Positions 18,954 to 29,125 of a DNA stretch of 64,000 nt are shown one piece after another (within the stretch, counting starts at the first letter, position 1; each line of letters begins with the position of its first letter). The DNA lies in assembly GCA_902599445.1 (NCBI GenBank), contig CACKFK010000003.1:1-64000 (forward strand). The letters are read 5' to 3'. The stretch is from an uncultured Alphaproteobacteria bacterium. GTDB lineage: Bacteria; Pseudomonadota; Alphaproteobacteria; Rhodobacterales; Rhodobacteraceae. The position numbers and the translations under genes are program-made. Below the pieces are notes generated by a model, which was not told the origin of the DNA, did no database searches, and worked only from the letters and a program-made list of their open reading frames with translations.

Positions 18954-20720
18954 TTAATTTAGCTTACTCATGACAGCATTGGAAAGTTGCTTTGCATTGG
19001 CTCTTGGGAGAGCTAGGTATTGTCCACCTAGATGATTTGCCAGCTGCTCTGCAGATTCTTGCATTCGGTTTGATGTATCAATAAGGATTGATTTAACCTC
19101 ATTTGCTGAAAATAACTTCGCCATTTGTGTGCTATCTTCAGTAGCTTTTTCTCGGCCTTTCCCACCTTCCAGGTCGATATTGGCTTTTCCGTCTGTTAAA
19201 ATAACAGCTACGGGGGAAAAACCTTTATGCCTGTAATCGAGGGCCATTTTCAGGGTTGCCTTTAAGCCTGCGGCGAGAGGAGTTCCCCCTCCACCAGGTA
19301 GCGAACTCAATGCTCTCTTTGTTTTGGTTAATGACTTTGAAGGTGTAAGTAAAGTTTCAGCAGTTTCACCTCTAAATGCTACGAGGGCTACTTGATCTCT
19401 AGAAGAATAGGCTTTTGCTAATAGTAACTCTACTGCTCCTTTAGCTTCAGCAAGTCTACCAACAGCTAAGGAGCCAGAAGCATCAACGGAAAAGATTATT
19501 AGCCTATATTTTAAATCCTGGTATCTCTTTATTCTGATATCAGTTTTTCTGAATTCAATCTTTTTATTTTTTGTGTATATCTCATTCTTAATATTTTTGG
19601 ATGGATTTCTCAATTTTTGCCACGGTGCCGCTGTCCGTAAAGTTGCGATGACATCTATTCGATTTCTACCGTTAGGTGTTCCCTGATGAGATGGTAAAGG
19701 TCTTCCTCGCAAATAAGAAATCTTCTTCTGGCCACTTCCAGAGTTATTGACCAGCCCTTTTTCGCGTGTTTCATTTCCTTTCTCCATATTCGTTAGGAGG
19801 CTGATAGGTAATTGAGCTTTGGCTGCTTCAATCAAAAGCTCAAGAGGAATATCCTCCGTTTTTCCATTTTTCTTTTGTTCGGCTTCCATATCTTCAGATT
19901 GGTTCTTTTCAGGAACAGGTTCATTCTCCTGAAAATCTGGAAAGAACCTAGCCTTGTGTGAGATGGTTAAACTGATACTTTCGAGAATATCTTCTTGGTT
20001 TATTTGACTAGCACCGCGGAGTGCGGCTAAAATCCTAGCAATCTTTACAGTAAATATGGGTGTTCGTAGGCTTTGAATTCCGAGGGACATCGCTAAGCTC
20101 GTAACATCTACTAAAAATTGTTCAGGGACTATTATTTTTGTTAGTGTTTGCCTAGCTTTTTCTACTTTATTTTTATCAATCTGAATGTTTTTTACTATTG
20201 AATGTGGAATTCCATCTAGGTTAAGGCAAAAAGCCATACGATCGGATAAGCAAATGGGGAGTTGCTCTTCTTCACCGATGCCTTCGTCAAGTATTATTAA
20301 CGATAGCTTTTCTTCAGAATCCATGCGTTGGGAAAACTTAGCTGCTATCTTAGGTTCAATCCTTTCACCCATTACAAGCTTTATAAATTTTGCTGTTCCA
20401 TCGAAGATACCTTTTGAATAAACAGCTTTTCCCCTTTCTAGGCTAGAGGCAAAATCCAGCCCACCATCTAAATGTAGTTCAGATACATTGGGGTGAATTC
20501 TCTTTAGATCATATTCACTGATATTATCCTCGATAATTTTGATGACCTTATCTCTGGTTGGGCTATGTCTGGCTTTAAGAACTAAACCGCCCAAGCCAAA
20601 TGGTTTTACAGATAATAACAAGATAATCTTTTTAAGAAGCCAATTTGGATTAGAAAACTTTTCCTCATTTCTTTTAGCCTCAGGAGATATCAGTTGTGTA
20701 TCATTAAAAGAATTTTCCAT
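18954..20720 (-). CDS. bchD: Magnesium chelatase subunit D
   Basis: C-terminal VWA domain IFSVDASGSLAVGRLAEAKGAVELLL...GGGGTPLAAGL. Confidence 0.95.
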   Translation of the reverse strand: MENSFNDTQLISPEAKRNEEKFSNPNWLLKKIILLLSVKPFGLGGLVLKARHSPTRDKVIKIIEDNISEYDLKRIHPNVSELHLDGGLDFASSLERGKAVYSKGIFDGTAKFIKLVMGERIEPKIAAKFSQRMDSEEKLSLIILDEGIGEEEQLPICLSDRMAFCLNLDGIPHSIVKNIQIDKNKVEKARQTLTKIIVPEQFLVDVTSLAMSLGIQSLRTPIFTVKIARILAALRGASQINQEDILESISLTISHKARFFPDFQENEPVPEKNQSEDMEAEQKKNGKTEDIPLELLIEAAKAQLPISLLTNMEKGNETREKGLVNNSGSGQKKISYLRGRPLPSHQGTPNGRNRIDVIATLRTAAPWQKLRNPSKNIKNEIYTKNKKIEFRKTDIRIKRYQDLKYRLIIFSVDASGSLAVGRLAEAKGAVELLLAKAYSSRDQVALVAFRGETAETLLTPSKSLTKTKRALSSLPGGGGTPLAAGLKATLKMALDYRHKGFSPVAVILTDGKANIDLEGGKGREKATEDSTQMAKLFSANEVKSILIDTSNRMQESAEQLANHLGGQYLALPRANAKQLSNAVMSKLN

Positions 20721-20731
20721 TAGTTTTGATC

Positions 20732-21739
20732 TTATAAGCCTAGTATCTCTTCAACTGCTTTCTCCACTCGTACAGTAGACCCAACATCGTCTAAAGGGTC
20801 TTTGCGTAGCCTATGTCCCATACATATGGAGGCAACTTTTTTCAGGTGCATAAGATCAATTACAGGTTTATTGTCGTACGCAGCCTGAGCTTTTGCTGCC
20901 CTCAGTAGAGTTAATTCACCTCTAAGGCCGTCAGAGCCTAGTCCCATGCAAAGTTCTGCACATTTTTCCAATATTTGATCTGGACTTTCTATTTGAGGAA
21001 GCTTTTTTTGAGCTCTTAATATTTTTCGTCTTATTTTTGCATCTTCTTTTGCCCAAAAATCTAAAAAGGCTAGGTTTCTTTCATCAAACTTTGTTCTTCT
21101 CTTGATTACCTCTATCCTTTCTGGAAGGGTGTTTGGAGACCTTACCTCTACTGATAAACCAAAGCGATCAAGGAGTTGCGGCCTTAGTTCCCCTTCTTCT
21201 GGATTACCTGAACCTACCAGTACAAAATTTGATTCATGTCTGATTGAAAGTCCTTCTCTTTCGACTAGATTTTCTCCTGATGCTGCAACGTCGAGTAAAA
21301 GGTCAACTATGTGGTCTTCAAGTAAATTTACTTCATCTATGTAGAGGTAACCTCTATTAGCGTTGGCGAGTAATCCTGGTTCAAAACTCTTTTTGCCTTG
21401 GCTTAGGGCTATCTCTAGATTTAGTGCTCCAACCACTCTATCTTCAGTCGAGCCAAGTGGTAAATCCACAATGGGGGTGGATTTTTTTTCCGTTCGCCCA
21501 TTTTTTTGCGCCTCACAGAGGCACTCTGTGCTGACTTCGTAACAATTGTATGGACATCCTTTAATAGCCTTTATCTCAGGCAATAAGGCGGTTAGAGACC
21601 TGACTATGGTAGATTTACCAGTTCCTCTTTCCCCAAAAACTAATACGCCTCCGATTGATGGATCAATGGCTGTAAGTATCAGAGCTTGCTTCATAGTCTC
21701 TTGACCGACAATAGCCGAAAAGGGGAAATTTGATGTCAT
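20732..21739 (-). CDS. bchI: Magnesium chelatase ATPase subunit I
   Basis: FSAIVGQETMKQALILTAIDPSIGGVLVFGERGTGKST; YIDEVNLLEDHIVD. Confidence 0.97.
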   Translation of the reverse strand: MTSNFPFSAIVGQETMKQALILTAIDPSIGGVLVFGERGTGKSTIVRSLTALLPEIKAIKGCPYNCYEVSTECLCEAQKNGRTEKKSTPIVDLPLGSTEDRVVGALNLEIALSQGKKSFEPGLLANANRGYLYIDEVNLLEDHIVDLLLDVAASGENLVEREGLSIRHESNFVLVGSGNPEEGELRPQLLDRFGLSVEVRSPNTLPERIEVIKRRTKFDERNLAFLDFWAKEDAKIRRKILRAQKKLPQIESPDQILEKCAELCMGLGSDGLRGELTLLRAAKAQAAYDNKPVIDLMHLKKVASICMGHRLRKDPLDDVGSTVRVEKAVEEILGL

Positions 21740-21758
21740 TTATGTTTTCCGTGCTTTG

Positions 21759-22478
21759 TTAAAATACTGATTTTCCTGCCCAAGTGCCTGTTGCCTTTAG
21801 AATAGTAAACCGAGCATAAAGTTCCTCAGAAAACCACTGCCCATCCCTAACTGATTGAATTGCTTTGGCGTGTGGTCCATCCTTCCTAGCAAATTCAGCC
21901 ATGGCTTCTGCATTAGGCCATATCGAAAAGGTAACCTGATGGAACCAAGGTATTTCACCCAATCCCATCTTAAAAAGAACATTTTCATTATTTCCAATCA
22001 TTTTTGATATAGCAGGTACTTTTGACCAAAAGCTAAGTAAAATGCTTGGTTTAATGCTAGCCCTTGTTAGAGCGGCCAGCATATTTCTTTTACCTTTTAC
22101 GGTTTGCTCTGCAACAGGTTTAAAGGGTTCAGATTTATCCCATGCTCCCCGACTGGAAATAGGAGTAAGGAACACAGTCCAATGTTCTGAGGATTTTTTT
22201 TGATAGGTAGTAAAAATTTTTTCTGTCTCAATCATTTGCTCTGCAACTTCAGAATTTTCCCAGACGCTTAAAATTGCATAAACACTGGTATTTGGGTAAG
22301 GAGTGAAACCCTCCCCAGTACCTGATCCAAAAAGTTTGAAAAATGATATAGGATTTATTTTTCTTAATTTTCTTCTGGCGAAACCCATTTGCGTAAAGGC
22401 CCAGAGTTTTTGGTAAAGCCCTTTAAATCTGAAAAAACTTATAGTTACCGTCTGAATATTGTCCTCCATTAGAATCAA
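21759..22478 (-). CDS. crtA: Spheroidene monooxygenase
   Basis: VTISFFRFKGLYQKLWAFTQMGFAR...FKLFGSGTGEGFTPYPNTSVYAILSVW. Confidence 0.95.
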   Translation of the reverse strand: MILMEDNIQTVTISFFRFKGLYQKLWAFTQMGFARRKLRKINPISFFKLFGSGTGEGFTPYPNTSVYAILSVWENSEVAEQMIETEKIFTTYQKKSSEHWTVFLTPISSRGAWDKSEPFKPVAEQTVKGKRNMLAALTRASIKPSILLSFWSKVPAISKMIGNNENVLFKMGLGEIPWFHQVTFSIWPNAEAMAEFARKDGPHAKAIQSVRDGQWFSEELYARFTILKATGTWAGKSVF

Positions 22479-22576
22479 TAATAAAAAAATTTTTAGTTAA
22501 AAAGAAAGAAACTTACTTACAAAAAACCATTCATTTAATATGTTGTCAAATTTTTCTAGCATGCTAAATTCGCGCT

Positions 22577-24178
22577 GTGTTAAAAAGTGTTAGTATTAAT
22601 GAATATGACGAAAAATTACCGTCGTCCCCCGAGCATAGAGCCATAGTTATAGGTGCAGGTTTTGGTGGACTAGCTGCGGCTATGAGGCTAGGTGCTAAAG
22701 GTTATAAAGTTCTGGTCATTGATAGATTGTCTGCCTTAGGAGGAAGAGGATCTTCCCTTAAAAAAGGTGGGCATCGATTTGATTTGGGCCCAACGATCGT
22801 GACATTGCCAAATATGCTAAGGTCATTATGGGAGGCCTGTGGTAAAGATTTTGACGATTACGTAGAGTTAAAGCCCTTAGACCCTTTTTACAAGATAAAA
22901 TTTCCTGATGATTCTGAATTTGCCTCTACCTCTGATGAAGCTAAAATGCGTGACCAAGTGTTAGAATTTTCACCTAAGGATTTAAAAGGCTATGAGAAGT
23001 TTATGCGTGAGTCTAAAGCCAGATATCAAATTGCCTTTTCCAGTAAGGATTCCATTGGTAGAGTTTCTATGCATAGGTTATGGGATACCTTGAAGGTTTT
23101 ACCACTCTTTGGGTTACTTAGAGCTGATCGTTCAGTATATCAAATGGCTGCTGCAAGGGTAAAAGATCCAAGACTCAGATTTGCACTCAGCTTCCATCCC
23201 CTTTTTGTTGGTGGGGATCCTTTTAACGTAACTTCAATGTGGGGTTTGGTTAGTCACATTGAAAAGGCCTATGGGGTCCATTGTGCAGTAGGCGGCTTTT
23301 CAGCAATAGCAGAAGCTATGGGAAAGGTAATTCGAGAGCAGGGAGGTGAAATAATTTTAGGTTCCGAGGTAATGGATATTACTTATACGGGTAATAAAGT
23401 AACTGGGGTATCACTATCAGGCGGTCAACACATTGGTTCAAATCTTGTAGTCTCTAATTCAGATCCAGCTCACACCTATAATAACCTTTTAAAAGGTAAA
23501 GAAAAAAAGCGTTGGACAGAAAAAAAATTGAAGAAAAAGCGATGGTCTATGGGGCTTTTTGTTTGGCATTTTGGCACAAAAAAAACCAAATCTCTTTGGC
23601 CAGAGGTAGGTCATCATACAATCTTGCATGGGCCTAGATATAAAAATCATGTGAAAGATATATTTATAAATGGGGTGCTCGCAGATGATATGAGCTTATA
23701 TGTTCATAGGCCTTCTGTTTCAGATCCTACTTGTGCACCAAAAGGTGATGATACTTTTTATGTTTTGTCTTGCGTACCTCATCTTGGACATCTTAACCCT
23801 GTTGACTGGCTTAAAGAAAAGGAGCTGTATTGTGAGAAAGTGGCTAACTTTCTAGATGATAGGTTATTACCAGGATTTAGAGAGAAAATTGTTGAAAGCC
23901 ATGTTATGACCCCCGATGAGTTTGGAAAAGATTACCTAAGTCCAATGGGTACAGGTTTTTCAATTGAACCTAGAATGTTTCAAAGTGCTTGGTTTAGACC
24001 TCATAATATTTCTGAAGAACTAAAAGGTCTGTATCTTGTTGGTGCAGGGACTCATCCTGGGCCAGGGGTGCCTGGAGTTATCGCTTCTGCTGAAATAGCA
24101 ACGAAGAAAATTCCTGACTGCTCTTTAAAATATAAACAGAGCGTCTTTGACCCAATATACTCTTCTCCAGTAGATTGA
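22577..24178 (+). CDS. crtI: Phytoene desaturase
   Basis: VIGAGFGGLAAAMRLGAKGYKVLVIDRL; C-terminal YLVGAGTHPGPGVPGVIASAE; GTG start. Confidence 0.96.
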   Translation: MLKSVSINEYDEKLPSSPEHRAIVIGAGFGGLAAAMRLGAKGYKVLVIDRLSALGGRGSSLKKGGHRFDLGPTIVTLPNMLRSLWEACGKDFDDYVELKPLDPFYKIKFPDDSEFASTSDEAKMRDQVLEFSPKDLKGYEKFMRESKARYQIAFSSKDSIGRVSMHRLWDTLKVLPLFGLLRADRSVYQMAAARVKDPRLRFALSFHPLFVGGDPFNVTSMWGLVSHIEKAYGVHCAVGGFSAIAEAMGKVIREQGGEIILGSEVMDITYTGNKVTGVSLSGGQHIGSNLVVSNSDPAHTYNNLLKGKEKKRWTEKKLKKKRWSMGLFVWHFGTKKTKSLWPEVGHHTILHGPRYKNHVKDIFINGVLADDMSLYVHRPSVSDPTCAPKGDDTFYVLSCVPHLGHLNPVDWLKEKELYCEKVANFLDDRLLPGFREKIVESHVMTPDEFGKDYLSPMGTGFSIEPRMFQSAWFRPHNISEELKGLYLVGAGTHPGPGVPGVIASAEIATKKIPDCSLKYKQSVFDPIYSSPVD

Positions 24179-24185
24179 AATAATT

Positions 24186-25217
24186 ATGGAAATTACAAGT
24201 AAAGATCTGGAAGAGTGCAAGTTATTGATCAAGGAGGGGTCACATTCGTTTTATGCTGCGTCGAGACTTTTACCAAAATATGTTCGTGATCCTGCTATTG
24301 TTCTTTACGCTTTTTGTCGAATTGCTGACGATGTAGTAGATAAACAGACTGGAAACCATAACCCAATTGATGATCTTAAGACTAGACTCAATCTAGTTTA
24401 CAGTAAGAAGCCTAGGGATAGTGCGACAGATAGAGCCTTTGCAGCCCTTGTAAATACTTATGACCTTCCAAAAGAACTACCTTCTGCACTAATTGAAGGT
24501 TTACAGTGGGATTATGAAGGCAGAAGGTTTGATACGCTATCTGAATTGTATAGCTATAGTGCGCGAGTAGCTTCATCTGTTGGGGTTATGATGTGCATTT
24601 TAATGAATGTCCGGGATGATGATGCCTTGGCAAGAGCTTGTGATCTTGGTATAGCGATGCAACTTACTAATATTGCCCGAGATGTTGGAGAGGATGCCAG
24701 AAATGACAGGCTTTATATACCGTTGGAGTGGATGCAAGAGCATAAAATTGACATAAACCGATTTTTTAAGGAACCTGAACAATTTCCAGAAGTCAGTATT
24801 TTTGTCAAACAACTATTAGCTCAGGCTGATATCTTTTATAAAAGAGCTGGAGCAGGGTATTTTTCATTACCAAAAAACTGTAGGCCTGGAATTTTTTCAG
24901 CTGGTAAGATCTACTCTCAGATTGGAAAGCATATAGCTGCGTCCAATTATGATAGTATCCATAGAAGAGCTCATACCTCAACTATTGAAAAATTTCTATT
25001 AATTTTATCATCAGTAGGTAATTCTGCATTAACAACAGTCATGCCGGTCCCATCTACTATTCATGCTCCACCAATTTCAGAGGTTGAATTTTTGGTAAAT
25101 GCGGTAAGCTCTCCTAGAGAGGATGAAAAATCATTCAAAGAGCGCTCCAAAAAATTTATGTCTTTATTGTTTGATCTTGAGCGTAAAGATCGATCAATTG
25201 CAGGTATTTACGAATAG
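24186..25217 (+). CDS. crtB: Phytoene synthase
   Basis: LYAFCRIADDVVD; QLTNIARDVGEDARNDRLYIP. Confidence 0.96.
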   Translation: MEITSKDLEECKLLIKEGSHSFYAASRLLPKYVRDPAIVLYAFCRIADDVVDKQTGNHNPIDDLKTRLNLVYSKKPRDSATDRAFAALVNTYDLPKELPSALIEGLQWDYEGRRFDTLSELYSYSARVASSVGVMMCILMNVRDDDALARACDLGIAMQLTNIARDVGEDARNDRLYIPLEWMQEHKIDINRFFKEPEQFPEVSIFVKQLLAQADIFYKRAGAGYFSLPKNCRPGIFSAGKIYSQIGKHIAASNYDSIHRRAHTSTIEKFLLILSSVGNSALTTVMPVPSTIHAPPISEVEFLVNAVSSPREDEKSFKERSKKFMSLLFDLERKDRSIAGIYE

Positions 25218-25238
25218 TCTCTTATTTATGTTTAAAAT

Positions 25239-25694
25239 ATGGATTGGTTAAGTTTTTTTATTTTTTTTGTAACATGCTTTGTTGCAGCATCTACTGGGGC
25301 TTTGTTTCCTCCCGACGAGTGGTATAAGTCACTGCAAAAGCCTTCGTGGAATCCACCAGATTGGTTGTTTCCAATCGCTTGGAGTATTCTTTATATTATA
25401 ATAGCTTATGTTGGGATGAGAATATCAATAATTGGAGGTGAAGCCCCATTTGCTATAGGCTTGTGGGCCTTACAAATTTGTCTTAACACTATCTGGACTC
25501 CAATTTTCTTTGGGTTGCATAAAATAAGGCTAGCCATGGGCTTCATGCTGGGTCTTTGGACTACCGTTTTTATAATGGTTTTAAGCTATTCGTCTATTGA
25601 TGTTCTTTCCTCAGTGCTACTTGTTCCCTATTTTATATGGGTAAGCTTTGCGGCCGTACTAAATTATAAGGTAATGATCATGAACAAGGCATAA
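25239..25694 (+). CDS. tspO: Tryptophan-rich sensory protein TspO
   Basis: WYKSLQKPSWNPPDWLFPIAWSILYIIIAY; WTPIFFGLHKIRLA. Confidence 0.95.
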   Translation: MDWLSFFIFFVTCFVAASTGALFPPDEWYKSLQKPSWNPPDWLFPIAWSILYIIIAYVGMRISIIGGEAPFAIGLWALQICLNTIWTPIFFGLHKIRLAMGFMLGLWTTVFIMVLSYSSIDVLSSVLLVPYFIWVSFAAVLNYKVMIMNKA

Positions 25695-25700
25695 TAAAGA

Positions 25701-26672
25701 TCAGTTAGTCTTTCCCAAAGTATACCTAGGGGCCTTTACGGCCAATAGAGGTTTAAGTGCTGGGTTGGCGAAACGATTTAAGTCTAGAGCTTCATGGACG
25801 CCTATAACTCTTTCACCCATTATTGATGTCTCTACTGCCGATCTTGTATAAAAAGGTGTATCCAGCATATGCTTAACTTGTCGTGGTTTGAAATCGGGGT
25901 CAGAGCGGGTATTTCTTTTTACCAGCCATAATGACCGCCGCATAGGCGCTATTGGCGGTGGTGCATTTATTTGTTGCACCTGGCCATTTCTTTTAAAGTG
26001 TAAGGCTAAATTAAGCGGATTACTATTTCTTGGTATTGCATCATAAAATGCTATACTACCATCGCTAGTTGGGAACCGACCCCAAGTCCAATAAGAAAAA
26101 TCTTTTTCCAAAGCGTTTGTTCCAAAGTTAGCATCAAAATATCCATGGCCGTTCCAATTCCATCCAGGCCTATTTATCTGAACCTCAATTCGAGAAGTTG
26201 GAGCAAAAGGACGCCATATGTGGCTGTTGTCAGGCAACAAATTACATTCAATGTTTGTAATGTTTTCAGGGAAGATTTTCACTGTTCCCTTAACCCGATC
26301 AAAATGTGGAATGGAATATTCATTGAATTCAATAACGAGGTGATCTTTTTCCCAGGTGAATGAACTTGGTCCAATTTGCAAGCAATCGGGGGACTGGGCC
26401 AATTGTTTTTGACCTCTTTCGGTCATAGTCCAGCGCCAACCTTTCCCATAAAGAGCAACATTAATACAAACGTGATTCTGAGGGTTTTTTCTTCCAGACC
26501 AATAATACCAGGGGGAAAAAACTGAACCAATAAACCCAATTATTGAAATGGCTTTTTCCCCATCTTCCGATATCCCATCGACATACCACCAGGCATATCC
26601 ATTCCTTTCAACCGTTACGTTAAATTTAGGCCGCGCAAGATCATCTCTGCCGCATGCTTGCCGGATTGGCAT
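25701..26672 (-). CDS. crtC: Hydroxyneurosporene synthase / carotenoid 1,2-hydratase
   Basis: YAWWYVDGISEDGEKAISIIGFIGSVFSPWYYWSGR; start MPIRQACGRDD chosen inside the longer ORF. Confidence 0.92.
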   Translation of the reverse strand: MPIRQACGRDDLARPKFNVTVERNGYAWWYVDGISEDGEKAISIIGFIGSVFSPWYYWSGRKNPQNHVCINVALYGKGWRWTMTERGQKQLAQSPDCLQIGPSSFTWEKDHLVIEFNEYSIPHFDRVKGTVKIFPENITNIECNLLPDNSHIWRPFAPTSRIEVQINRPGWNWNGHGYFDANFGTNALEKDFSYWTWGRFPTSDGSIAFYDAIPRNSNPLNLALHFKRNGQVQQINAPPPIAPMRRSLWLVKRNTRSDPDFKPRQVKHMLDTPFYTRSAVETSIMGERVIGVHEALDLNRFANPALKPLLAVKAPRYTLGKTN

Positions 26673-28111
26673 GCCATTGGTACTCCTGCTCCCGGATGGG
26701 TGCCCCCTCCGGCCATGAAAAGACCCTTTATTTGGCTCTGGGAAAGAGGCCTTTTGAATGTCGAGTTGATCCCATGAGGACTCCTTCCGTACAAGGAACC
26801 CGAAGACCCTGGAAATAATTTTTCGAATTCGAAAGGCGTAGTTAACATTTCTTTTTTTGGGTCTAGCGATAGCTTCAGCCCCATAGATTCTAGAATTGGA
26901 AATGTTATGTTTTTGCATCTTTGGAATTCCTCATTTTTATCAAAAATCTTTGTGTTTGGAACAGGGGCAGCATTGATTATAATTTCGAAGCGACTAATAT
27001 TAGTGGAGCTAGGTGTGGGATCTTTATTATTGCCCTGGGCGCATATATAGAGGGTTGGATCTGTAGGCATGATACCATTAGCAATATCTTGGAACTCCTT
27101 TTTGTAGTTGGAATTAAAGAAGACATTGTGATGAGCTAATTTCTTACCAGTTGGTTTGGCTGAAAAACTCCAAACATAAGCGGATAAGGATCTAGGTAAT
27201 GAACTTTTGTGGGGGATGCTTTCTTTAGCTTGGGCACCCAACAAACCAGTTGTTAGAGCCTGTGGATCTCCGTTGAACAAGACTATGTCTGCAAGTATTT
27301 TCTCCCCGCTCTCTAATTTAATTCCTTGGACTTTTTTATCTTCAATCAGTATTTCATCCACGGATTTTCCATAACTAAACACTGCACCAGCTTTCCTTGC
27401 TATGTTTTCCATACATTTTGGCATTTGGTTCATACCACCTTTAACTCTCCAAACCCCTTGGCTTTCTACATTCCAGATTAGAGCCAGTATTGACGGTGAC
27501 ATTAAAGGCGAACCACCGACATATGTCGCATAACGGGCGAATAGTTGAGTTAAGCGTGGATCGGAAAAATTGTCCTCTAGAAAGTCATATAAAATTCTCT
27601 GTTTAACAAGCGTTTTATATAGTGCTTTTAAATGCCCTCCCCCTTTAATTATCATGGGCAAAAGTCTAGGTTTGGGGCTTTTTATGATTGGTTGCTCAAA
27701 CAGCCTGAACAAGGCTTTTGAAAGAGAGTTAAATTTCTGAAATTCCTGGGCGGATTTTACGCCTGAAAAATCCCTTATAGACCCCATGTTTTTTTCAAAT
27801 GAAGAGAATAGATCCAAGGAGCTTCCATCTCTCCACCAATGGCGCGCTATGATCTCTTCGGGGACGATCTCTAAATGATTCTCGATTGCTTCACCGCATG
27901 CTCTAAAAAGCTCTTCAAATACCTCATACATTGTTAGGACTGTTGGGCCAGAATCGATTAATCCAGCAGGGCTATTGTTGGTTCGAATCTTGCCGCCAGG
28001 ATAGGGTTGCTTCTCAAATATTTGAACATTGACGCCACATGTTGCAAGTCTCATAGCAGCAGCCAGGCCGCCTATTCCACTACCTACTATAATTACTTTC
28101 TTATCTTTCAA
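26615..28111 (-). CDS. crtD: Methoxyneurosporene dehydrogenase (CrtD)
   Basis: CrtI-family FAD protein VIIVGSGIGGLAAAMRLATCGVNVQIFEKQ; position between crtC and crtE. Confidence 0.93.
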   Translation of the reverse strand: MKDKKVIIVGSGIGGLAAAMRLATCGVNVQIFEKQPYPGGKIRTNNSPAGLIDSGPTVLTMYEVFEELFRACGEAIENHLEIVPEEIIARHWWRDGSSLDLFSSFEKNMGSIRDFSGVKSAQEFQKFNSLSKALFRLFEQPIIKSPKPRLLPMIIKGGGHLKALYKTLVKQRILYDFLEDNFSDPRLTQLFARYATYVGGSPLMSPSILALIWNVESQGVWRVKGGMNQMPKCMENIARKAGAVFSYGKSVDEILIEDKKVQGIKLESGEKILADIVLFNGDPQALTTGLLGAQAKESIPHKSSLPRSLSAYVWSFSAKPTGKKLAHHNVFFNSNYKKEFQDIANGIMPTDPTLYICAQGNNKDPTPSSTNISRFEIIINAAPVPNTKIFDKNEEFQRCKNITFPILESMGLKLSLDPKKEMLTTPFEFEKLFPGSSGSLYGRSPHGINSTFKRPLSQSQIKGLFMAGGGTHPGAGVPMACQSGKHAAEMILRGLNLT

Positions 28112-28167
28112 AATTCAAAAACCGCCTTGATGAAGAACCTCTGTGTATTAATGCACTTGCACTTAGG

Positions 28168-28185
28168 TGTCAAAAAAAATAGACA
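28168..28185. promoter_or_regulatory. PpsR/CrtJ palindrome in crtD-crtE intergenic region
   Basis: TGT-caaaaaaaatag-ACA exact TGT-N12-ACA; TGTCAA at its left edge is a minus-strand TTGACA -35 for crtD. Confidence 0.7.
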
Positions 28186-28227
28186 ACTTTTTCTCCATAT
28201 GGTAGACCGTGCTGTTAAGGAGTAGTC

Positions 28228-29109
28228 ATGACAAATACAAAGAATATACATGACAGAATCAATTTAGCACTATCCCAAACCTTGAAGAGTGCTAAAGAAT
28301 CACCAGCACCACCCAAATTGGCAGCAGCAATTGATTATGCCGTTTTCCCAGGAGGGGCCAGAGTTAGACCACGCTTGTGCCTAGCGGTAGCACAGGCCTG
28401 TGGTGAGGATTTTCTCGAAATAGGTGACTCTGCTGCTGCTGCTATTGAGTTGATACACTGTGCTAGTTTAGTGCATGATGATTTGCCCTGTTTTGATAAC
28501 GCTGCCATAAGGCGTGGAAAACCAACTGTCCACCGAGCCTTTGGCGAAGCTGTGGCGGTATTGGCTGGCGACACACTCATTATACTGGCATATGAGAACC
28601 TAGCCAAAGGTTGTATGAAATGCCCGGAAAGATTAACTGATCTCATTAAAACTCTTACCAAATCCTCAGGATTACCTTTTGGTATATGCTCGGGGCAAGG
28701 TTGGGAAAGTGAAGAAAAAATAAATTTAAGTGCTTATCATCAACTTAAAACAGGGTCCTTATTTGTAGCAGCTACTTGTATGGGGGCTATATCAGCTGGG
28801 GAAGATCCTGAGCCTTGGGTGGAATTAGGTGAAAGGGTTGGGGAAGCATTTCAGGTGGCTGATGACTTAAAGGATGTGATTGGGCAAATGGATAAATTAG
28901 GGAAACCTAAAGGGCAGGATGCTATTAATAGCAGACCAAGTGCTGTGTCAGAACTGGGAGTCGAGGGCGCTATTGATCGTTTGCAGGGGATTTTGAGTGG
29001 AGCTATTGCTTCAATTCCTGCTTGCTCAGGTGAAGCACAATTATGTGAAATCATTCGTAATCAAGCGAAGCAATTAATGCCCTCCTTTGCGGCTGATAAA
29101 GTTCTCTAA
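28228..29109 (+). CDS. crtE: Geranylgeranyl diphosphate synthase
   Basis: ELIHCASLVHDDLPCFDNAAIRRGKPTVH; VADDLKD. Confidence 0.95.
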   Translation: MTNTKNIHDRINLALSQTLKSAKESPAPPKLAAAIDYAVFPGGARVRPRLCLAVAQACGEDFLEIGDSAAAAIELIHCASLVHDDLPCFDNAAIRRGKPTVHRAFGEAVAVLAGDTLIILAYENLAKGCMKCPERLTDLIKTLTKSSGLPFGICSGQGWESEEKINLSAYHQLKTGSLFVAATCMGAISAGEDPEPWVELGERVGEAFQVADDLKDVIGQMDKLGKPKGQDAINSRPSAVSELGVEGAIDRLQGILSGAIASIPACSGEAQLCEIIRNQAKQLMPSFAADKVL

Positions 29110-29125
29110 GATATTGCGATTTATA

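Noticed and set aside
26673-26918. N-terminal extension of the CrtC ORF
   Set aside because: Lies in crtD in a different frame; low-complexity basic sequence not resembling CrtC, which starts to match near YAWWYVDG.
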